Shown here one piece after another: positions 46,901 through 55,900 of a stretch of DNA of 64,000 nucleotides. Each line of letters begins with the position of its first letter. Within the stretch, counting starts at the first letter, position 1. The DNA is from Alentia gelatinosa. Lineage: Eukaryota; Annelida; Polychaeta; Phyllodocida; Polynoidae. The notes beneath the pieces are model-generated. The model was given only the letters and a program-made list of their open reading frames with translations, did not search any database and was not told the DNA's origin. The position numbers and the translations under genes are program-made. The stretch spans positions 109,909,125 through 109,973,124 of the forward strand of contig OX465581.1 in the NCBI GenBank assembly GCA_950022655.1, given 5' to 3'.

Positions 46901-49900
46901 AAAACGTTCTGTGCTATCAGCGAGTTTTCATTTCATCCACCTTGTTAAAGATGGTGTGCTGTGGAACAGCCTGGATCCCCTGATCTTCAGACACGAGAGC
47001 CGCTTCATAGCAAGGATCGTAGCTGCTCTACTGAGCTAAAAATAGCCTCTCTGATAACAAGCTCGACATCTACTCCAGCTGCTCCTCTAGCTGGTTTCCT
47101 GTAGGTTTGGCATGAAGCCGTAATTGGTGTGAGGAAACTGTAGCCTCCCTTGTGGGTCTAGTATCCGTTCCCAAGGGTTTGAGTTTCTGAGGCCTACTCT
47201 TCCCCCTTATCTTCTGTTAGATTAAAACGTGTCTCATCAGACCTGCTCTGTCTGTGATTAGTGATCATTTCCTCCGGATTCCCTGCCGACCTGAAAGTGT
47301 TGTGAGGTGATTTTCTCTCCTGTCTTTACTCCTGTTGTTCTTTTTTTTCCCTTTCTTATCCTGTTCCGAATGGAAGATGTCCAAATGTAGAAATTGATAT
47401 TGTCAATAAGAAAAAGAAAGATCCGCCCAATAAAGTTTATCTGACCTGATTGAGTAGAAGAGGACGATTCACAAAGTTATTACTCGGCATTATAAGGAAA
47501 TACATTACTCTCTATGAAACGGTGAATAAGGGAATTCATATGAAATAGATCATTGATGTACTTAATGGTGTACAAATGTTCACCTTAAAGTGAACCAGTC
47601 TTTCCTGTCTAATTAGGATTATTATTTTGACAAGGAAACAATAATTTGGTTGTAGGATACATGCAGGGCGGCAAAATGTCCAATATCACAAACTCCATGG
47701 TCTTAAATATTATTCAAATATTTAAGATAAATGAAAAAAGCTTAGCCGGGATTTAATATTTTTCTTGATATCAAAAGCTTTGTTTATCATCACTTCTCAT
47801 CTTTGGGAGTTCTATGTAGAATACATTCCACTAAACCGAAATCAAATATTGCAATACTCACCAACTGATGCACTGTGTTACATTATATTATAACCAGAGG
47901 GGACATTACCACCTGGGACCTGTTTCACTAGTTTTGTGACATGTCTGTGACACCATACAGACATCGGGGTTGACTAGTTTCGTGACAACACAAGTAGCTG
48001 CCCTTAGGAAAAGACAGACCCCACTAGTTTCGTGACAAAAGTGTTAGACAGACATGAAAAGCGGCACCAACAGTGCAAGCAAGAATGGACAAAACGAAGT
48101 CTAATGTCTAGTTCTTATGAAACTGGACACACCATCTAGACGCCATCTAGACATGTCACAAAACTAGTGAAACGGGTCCCAGGAGAGAGTAAGGTCGAAA
48201 CATGAGTTAAGAAAGTGGTCGCTATATATGTGTGATATGTGTAGCCATCAAGGCCATATGTAACCATCGTGTAACTGGATCACTCCTGCAGCTGACGTCA
48301 TTACTGACGTCGGAGTCATCCTAGGAGGCCCTTGCGTCCCCATTATCAGATTGACGTTAATGCAGTGATGTGCACACCTGCCTTTTACCTGGAGATATAC
48401 GTCCTCAACCCACCCTCACCTTACTCTCAACCACGTACCCCACCTCCAAGACCCACCATATCACTGTCGCATACACCATCCTACCTTCACCTCTATGCTA
48501 AAACATAAAGTACCCCAACAGCATCCGCGGTAGACTGGCTCCAGTCCCTGCATCCTATAGCTACCCACCTTGTTGGGATACAGGGACTGGTACAGTCGGT
48601 AATGGTGTTGGATTTCTGGTGCTGTTTAGCTCCAGCATTCCCAACACTCTCCATACAGATATTCTGGCTTCTGGTCAGGATATCTGCTGGGAGATTGATA
48701 CCCTCTCACTTTGATCTCAATCGAGACAGAGTCAGGAGCAGGCGAAATTTATTGCTATGACAACACAGGCGGCCAGGGAACTGGAGGAGGGGAGAGGGGA
48801 GGGGTAGGAGGAAGTATAGTGTTGCAGTGAGTGGCTAAGGGCCCTAAACAGGAGATTTGGTTCAGAGCGGACAAGTCATTGATTCATGGGGCAGTCAGAG
48901 AAGGATACATACTTTAATGAACTTTATTCTTATTGTGTTTAATCATTTAATGAATGTTCATAATCAAAGACTTGAGCAAGTCTACATCCGCGGCCCAGCC
49001 CCTACATCCATATTAGTGAATAGTCATTGTGACGCAATCTATTCTTAGATACTTCTAGACCAATGCCTCCTAACGTTAGGCTGCAGTCCTAACTCCTCGG
49101 CACCAATTGACAAGAGTTAGTAACCATCACAATGGGTTGCCCATGGCCTTTGGTCAGGGGTGGTCATTGCCCCCCCTGGTGAAACCACTCTGCACTCGCG
49201 CACCCCTGCGCCACCTCTCCACTCTCGGCCGCACTAAACATCAAAGTGCGCGAGTGCGACACTGTCCTCTGTCTCATTCGCTTCACTGGTCTCCTTCGCT
49301 CAACACCTATTTTTTCTATCGCTCCTTGGCTTATCGCCCTCCGTACCTTCGGTCTCCGTATTCCCCTGAATATCGGCAGACGAGGACAGGGATACCAAGC
49401 GATTCAGTGATTTAAGGAATTATAGTATAGTTATGTTGACCAGAAGCGCTGTGGCGGCATCCGCACCCGCGGAGGCCGAGACGGACTCGGAAATAACGAT
49501 ACGACAGCCGGCGGCCGAGAGCGACCACGTGGACTCGGTATCTCAACAGGGAACGAGCGCGAGCGCACGGACTCGGACTTCGCGCATCACAGCCCTGGAG
49601 GCCAACCTCGGAGGGGTCAGGACGGACGTCAACGAGGTAAAGACGGACATCGGTGAAGTAAGGACGGATATGACTAAAATATCGCGCCAGATGGACGGCA
49701 TGATGGACGCGATCATGCAAATCTCCAGGCCGACCTCGCGCCGGGCCGGCTCACGGGCTTCCTCAGCGGCCGAACAGACAAGAGACTGGGCCCAGGATCA
49801 AAACGAGCGCCTCCTCCCCACTCCCAGGGCACTCCGAGAGGCATACACGACCGAGGAACACCTCCAGCGTGAATTCGGCCGTGAGGCCATGCGACACGAC

Positions 49901-52900
49901 CGCACAACGGGTAAGAGCCTACTTTCTGATTTAAATGCCCGGAGGCCGACGGCGAAGCCGTACATGTTCATGGACAGAGATGGGGTGTACACGCTGCACC
50001 AGAAACTGGACCTACGGTCGAGCCTCGGGCCTCTGGAGTACATTTCATGTTTTGTGGCCTTATTGAATGACGATCGCGCCTTGCACCCCGAGGACAAGGA
50101 GCATATGTTCAAACACTTATACCAGGTGACGGTTGACGCGCAGGCACGGCCGTGGGCCGGCGTCAGACGCTGGTCAAACTACGTTTTCGACCAGGTCGAG
50201 TCGGGCAGGATGCGGTGGTCGGATCACGGCCGGATACAGGAAGAACGTGTCCGGCTCGCGATGACCAGTGCCCACACGTCTAACAACAGTCAAAACACGG
50301 AGACCGGACGTGCCCGGGGGAGCGAGGCCCCTTGCCGGGACTTCAATGGAGAGAGGGGGTGCCGCCACCGCAGCGACCACACTGAAGGGGGCATCCGGTG
50401 GTTGCACGTGTGCACGTTTTGCGACTCTGTGGGCAGGAAGTGCGGTCACTCGGTGCACGCCTGCAACCGTAAGCTGACTTACGGACACGGGTACGACAAC
50501 ACGGCGGCTCCCCCTGTACCCACACCACGGCGGGTACCCCAGGCGGGGTATCAACTGCAGGCTACTACGAGGCCGGCGGCAGCGCAGAGTGTGGTACACC
50601 AACCCCAGCCGAGTTAAAAAAACGGGCCGGCCGCGCCCCGCCAGTAGACGAGGCACGAAACAAAGATGAAAGGGGTGCCGGCAGGACGGAGTGTTGTGTA
50701 ACGAAGCCGGCTCCCCCACGTGACGTCATCGATCACGTGACCCCCTCGGCATGTGGCCGAGGGGCAGGGATAAACAACAACAATGACGGGGGGAATACAC
50801 TCCCGGAGGAGATACCCCCCTTTCCACCGGCGGCGGTCGCCCCCGGCCCTGTGGGGGATGATGGTCTCAGTCGCTTGCCGGGTGTTAGTGTTAGTGCGCC
50901 GGGCCGAGATCAGGAATCTAACACTCCCGACTTTAAAGCACTTCGGGACGTCTGCGAAACAGGAGTCCACCGGGAGGGGGTGAGGACGGACCCGTTAGCC
51001 TTCAAGCAACATCGCCGGGAGACATGGCCGGAGTTCACGGCCGTGGGGCCCGCCAGGCACGCGGAGATATACCGGACCGTGCGTGACACGGGAATCCCCA
51101 ACGCACTCGGCGCTAGGGTCGAGGTGCCTTCCGACCTTAACCTACCTGCGTGGGAGCATTACCTAGGGCACGTGGAGGAGGCGCAGGAGCTCCTAGGCTT
51201 CCTGCGATACGGTTTCCCCTTGGGATACCTGGGACCGGAGAGTGATACCAGGGGGGTGGCCAACCACCCCAGCGCAACCTCTCACCCCGTGCAGGTAGAG
51301 AAGTTTCTTGGAAAGGAGGCAGGCTTTACCAATATGATGGGCCCGTTCGCCGAACCGCCTTTTAGCCTGTGGTGTCACGTGTCGCCACTCATGACACGGG
51401 AGAAGCGCGGGACGGACGACCGGTGCATCATTACCGATATGACTTTCCCGAGGGAGTGCAGCGTGAACTCGTTCATCATTAAGAACTCGGTCTACGGACT
51501 GGAGCGAGAACACGGCCTCCCTACGGTGGACGAGTTTGTGGCCAAACTCGTCAAGGCAGGCACGTCGGCCTACATGTCATCCATCGACGTGTCGCGTGCC
51601 TACAAGAACTTTAGGTGCGATCCCCTCGATTGGCCTCTGTTATGTTTCACGTGGGAGGGCGGGCACTACTGCGATACGGCCATGCCGTTCGGCGCCCATG
51701 CCTCCTCCTACCACATGCAGTGTGTGGCGGAGGCCATCGTGGGGATACTATCATCAAAGGGAGTTACGGCCGCGATGTACCTCGACGACCTCATCATCCT
51801 CTCCGAGGACCGAGGTAAGGCGGCCGTGGACTTCAGGATCGCGCGAGACCTTTTCTCGGAATTGGGCCTACCCGAGGCACGTGATAAAGCGCAAGAGCCG
51901 AGCCAGACCGTGACGTGGTTGGGGATAGAGATCGACGCCCGTGCCATGACTCTATCGATCCCCACGGCCAAGCTGGAGGACATCCGTGGTCACGTGTCGG
52001 CCGTAGCCAAGCGCCGGACGTTGACGAAACGACAGCTTCAGTCGGTGCTCGGCCGGATATTACACGTGGCGAGGTGTATACGTCCGGCGCGGGCTTTCGT
52101 CTCAAAGCTACTCGAGGCCCTCCGGGGGATGAGAGGCTTCTACATGAACATCAATTCCGAGATGCGCCAGGATCTCGACTGGTTCGTTAAGTTTGCCCGG
52201 GGCTGGAACGGCCGCGCTCTCATCCCTCGAGGTCCCCCGACGCGGAGGATCACAGTAGATGCGTGCCTGTCGGGCGTCGGAGGAACCGACGGCCGCTTCT
52301 CGTACTCCGGCCAGGTGTGCCCCGTCCTCGATCCCGTGGAGTGCATCTCAGAGCTCGAGGCTCTGAATACCATCTACGCACTCCACACATTTATCACCGA
52401 CAGGGATCGGGGATCACGGATTGAGGTGTTCTGTGATAACCTCGGAACTGTACAGACCCTCAATAGCGGGCGTGCCCGTAACCCTGTCCTGGCGGAGTGT
52501 GCCCGCCAGGCATGGATGGTGCAGGCACGTCTGCAGGTGGAACTGGTCTTCAGCCATATCCCCGGGGTGCAAAACGTCATCGCAGATGCCCTGAGCAGAG
52601 CCCATCTGTCGAGGACGGAATACGATAAGGCCACTTCCCTCATTCACATTCATGAGTTGTACCCTATCGTACCGTGTACCCATGCCTCTTTTGTACCCGT
52701 ACTCCGTCTCTTCTGCAGATCGGGCGCTTCTCTTACTCCAGGCGAAGGCATCTGCGAGGCAGTCAGAGGCGCGTGCCCCAGGTACGCTCGCAAACCAGCG
52801 ATCCGCAGTCACCACCTACCTGGCGTTCTGCAACCGGATGAGAACGGACCCCCGGGCACCGACCGTGAGCCTGATCACGTCGTACCTGGAATACGTGGCC

Positions 52901-55900
52901 GACCACGCCCCCTCGCCGGCCACGGTCGCCAACCAGTTATCGCACGTCCGGGCACACCTCCGACTGACGGGGGGGGACGTGCGGCCAACAGAGGATCACC
53001 GGGTGAAGCGTGCCCTCGAGGGCATGAGGAGAAACAAGCTTTACGTGCCAAACGTGAAGGCCCCCATACCAATGGATGTGTTCAGGGCGGTCCTCGATGC
53101 CCTGACGGGATCGCCCCTCCATACGGCAATGAGGGCGGGCATGCTGCTCATTTTCTACGCGGCCCTACGGCAGGGGGAGGTGGCGCCGCAGTCGGCTCGG
53201 GCATTCGATCCGGCTCGGAACCTCACTCGCGGGGACGTGGTCCTCGGCCGCCGGCACCTCACTATCACCATCAAGGCGGCCAAAAATCTTCAATACGTAG
53301 GGCAACAGAAAGTGATGCGCCTCGAGGCCGCGGACGATATCCGGGTGTGCCCGGTAGACGTGGTTCGAGGCCTTCTACGAGCGGCCCCTACGGCTTCACT
53401 GCGGGACCCGTTTCTGACACTGCCCGATGGGACGACCATCACATCACGGGTTATGACCAACGAATGGGACCGCCTCCTACAGGCCACAGGCCAAACTGTG
53501 AAGACATACACCCTCCACAGCCTCAGGAAGGCCGCTGCCACTCAGGCCTTTGAGGCCGGGATACCTGAACTTAACATCCAGAGGTATGGAGGGTGGAGGT
53601 CCCAGGCTCACAGGGACTACATCAAAGTATCAGACCAAGAGACTGTCAACAAGTCTCTCATTGAGTCTCTCTCCTTCAAAAAGTGACTATAAAAAACTTT
53701 CCCACCCTCCTCTTCCCTTAACTATTGGCTTCTTGGCTATTTCTATTATTTTATTATTACATGTTATGTTTAACTATGTAATATCACATAATCTTCATTT
53801 ATCTTATATCAAATATTATCACAATTGACAAACACATATCTATGTCAATTTCAATATTTGTCATATTGTCACAAATCTTATCACAATTGACAAACACATA
53901 TCTATGTCAATTTCTATATTTGTCTTATTATTGATACTCATGTATTTCTCTTATTCATATCAAAAGACTCATAAAATTAAATAAAATTTTATAAGCCCAC
54001 TACGGCCTTCACTCTGTTTCATTGGGGATCTGGGGTAATGGGTTGCCCATGGCCTTTGGTCAGGGGTGGTCATTGCCCCCCCTGGTGAAACCACTCTGCA
54101 CTCGCGCACCCCTGCGCCACCTCTCCACTCTTGGCCGCACTAAACATCAAAGTGCGTGAGTGCGACACTGTCCTCTGTCTCATTCGCTTCACTGGTCTCC
54201 TTCGCTCAACACCTATTTTTTCTACCCACCCACCCACTCCTTTTCTCTCCTACTCCTTACACTCGTAGGGCTATTTCTATTATTTTATTATTACATGTTA
54301 TGTTTAACTATGTAATATCACATAATCTTCATTTATCTTATATCAAATATTATCACAATTGACAAACACATATCTATGTCAATTTCAATATTTGTCATAT
54401 TGTCACAAATCTTATCACAATTGACAAACACATATCTATGTCAATTTCTATATTTGTCTTATTATTGATACTCATGTATTTCTCTTATTCATATCAATAA
54501 GACTCATAAAATTAAATAAAATTTTATAAGCCCACTACGGCCTTCACTCTGTTTCATTGGGGATCTGGGGTAATGTCGAGCAAATGTATAACTTCAAGAC
54601 GGTTTTAATTATTTTAGCCTAGAGCGATCTACGTTAATTACAGCTATTATTATTGTCTAATTGGTGAGATAGAAGCTGTTGAATCAGTATCAAACCACGC
54701 TGGTGCAGTGTTATTGGATAAATGAATTGTTACTTATCAAACCTAGCACACATCAGTGAAGCTTCCTATCTCAATATCAGGCAATACCTAAATCTCTACA
54801 ACAGAAAGTCACACTCAATATGCTGCTTTGTTATTTTACCAGATAAATTTTAATTAGATAGGAGACGATTCTGTTGGGCATACAGTAGTTTCCTGATTAC
54901 GGGGCGTTCGTCAATGCGGCGACCATGTGAGTGTACTCTCTGAGCTCTGGTTTATATACCCCATTTTGACGGTGATTGGAGAAGCAGTGAATGCGGTCTA
55001 ATGTTCGCACTGGTTGTTCTGTGTAATAGGGGGCGTCGTGGGCTCTTTTTTTCATAGTTATATTTATTCTGGAGTTTAGGGTAGCTTTAGTGTATTTTTT
55101 TCGTTCCGTCGACGTTAGTCACAGTAGCTCCAGGGCCACATAGTTACAGTCAAGTTAACTTTTACTCTACAAAGAGCATTACCCTGACATTGTTTTTTTC
55201 ACCTGTGAGTCATCCTATTGGTTTCATATCATTAGCAACAAGTATTGATTTAACATTCAAAGTGATGCAAGGGTACTCAGCGAATCGGCAGTCAATAATG
55301 CAAAGCACAGAGATATCGGAATCACTGACGGATAGAAGGGATAGACAGATGCAAACAGTTTTCCTTGAATTATAAAAAAAATCGGTTACTACTAGGTGAG
55401 ACAATCAGACGAACTTGGCAGGGTACCAAAGTGAAATTTATAAAACATACACAAAGGAGTACAAAATATGAAAAGTCGCAATGGTTTAGAGGACTATCAC
55501 AATGCGATGAATTAGTTAGCGCTACGCAGAAACTTAGGGAGGTTGGTGAATTCAGACGGGCAATACAAATATCGAGTCTCGGATCTATGATGTGGTGTAG
55601 ATGTACAGTTGGTGTATCTATGTTCGCTGTATTATGTTCTTCATCTCATCTCATTTTCATCACTTACCCAACTAATTATCTCTTTCTATCAACTTGTTTA
55701 GACTTGCGCATTATGTGCAACGGACTTACGATGTGAATCATGTAATATATTGATGTAACTGTAATCCATTGGAAGAACTGCCAATTCGCCAAAAATTGTT
55801 CTTGCATACAAAAAAAAGAAAGAAGATCGGACCCTGTGTTACGCTTTTAATAATGCCACAATATCCTCCAATATATTCTGAATGTTTGTCGTCTGCTTGT

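Larger units (their letters stand above)
49135..54575 (+). mobile_element. Intact-looking Ngaro-type tyrosine-recombinase (DIRS-order) retrotransposon
   Basis: About 5.44 kb. Layout: A1 (49,135-49,319), three ORFs, B1 (53,737-54,040), A2 (54,041-54,224), B2 (54,271-54,575). A1/A2 and B1/B2 are nearly identical pairs, which is the split-direct-repeat organisation of Ngaro/PAT-like elements; DIRS1 proper has inverted ends. All three ORFs are open and keep their catalytic motifs. The termini read GGTTGCCCATGG and GGGGTAATG with no target-site duplication, as expected for integration by a tyrosine recombinase. Near-identity of the repeats suggests recent insertion. The GC-rich coding part contrasts with the AT-rich host intron. 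Confidence 0.93.

Noticed and set aside
46340..47330. A hidden gene or pseudogene in intron 6
   Set aside because: Composition is slightly different but no frame, motif or splice pattern supports it.
49412..53541. Long minus-strand and alternative-frame ORFs within the Ngaro element
   Set aside because: High GC reduces stop codons. Only the three plus-strand frames carry Gag, RT-RNase H and recombinase motifs.
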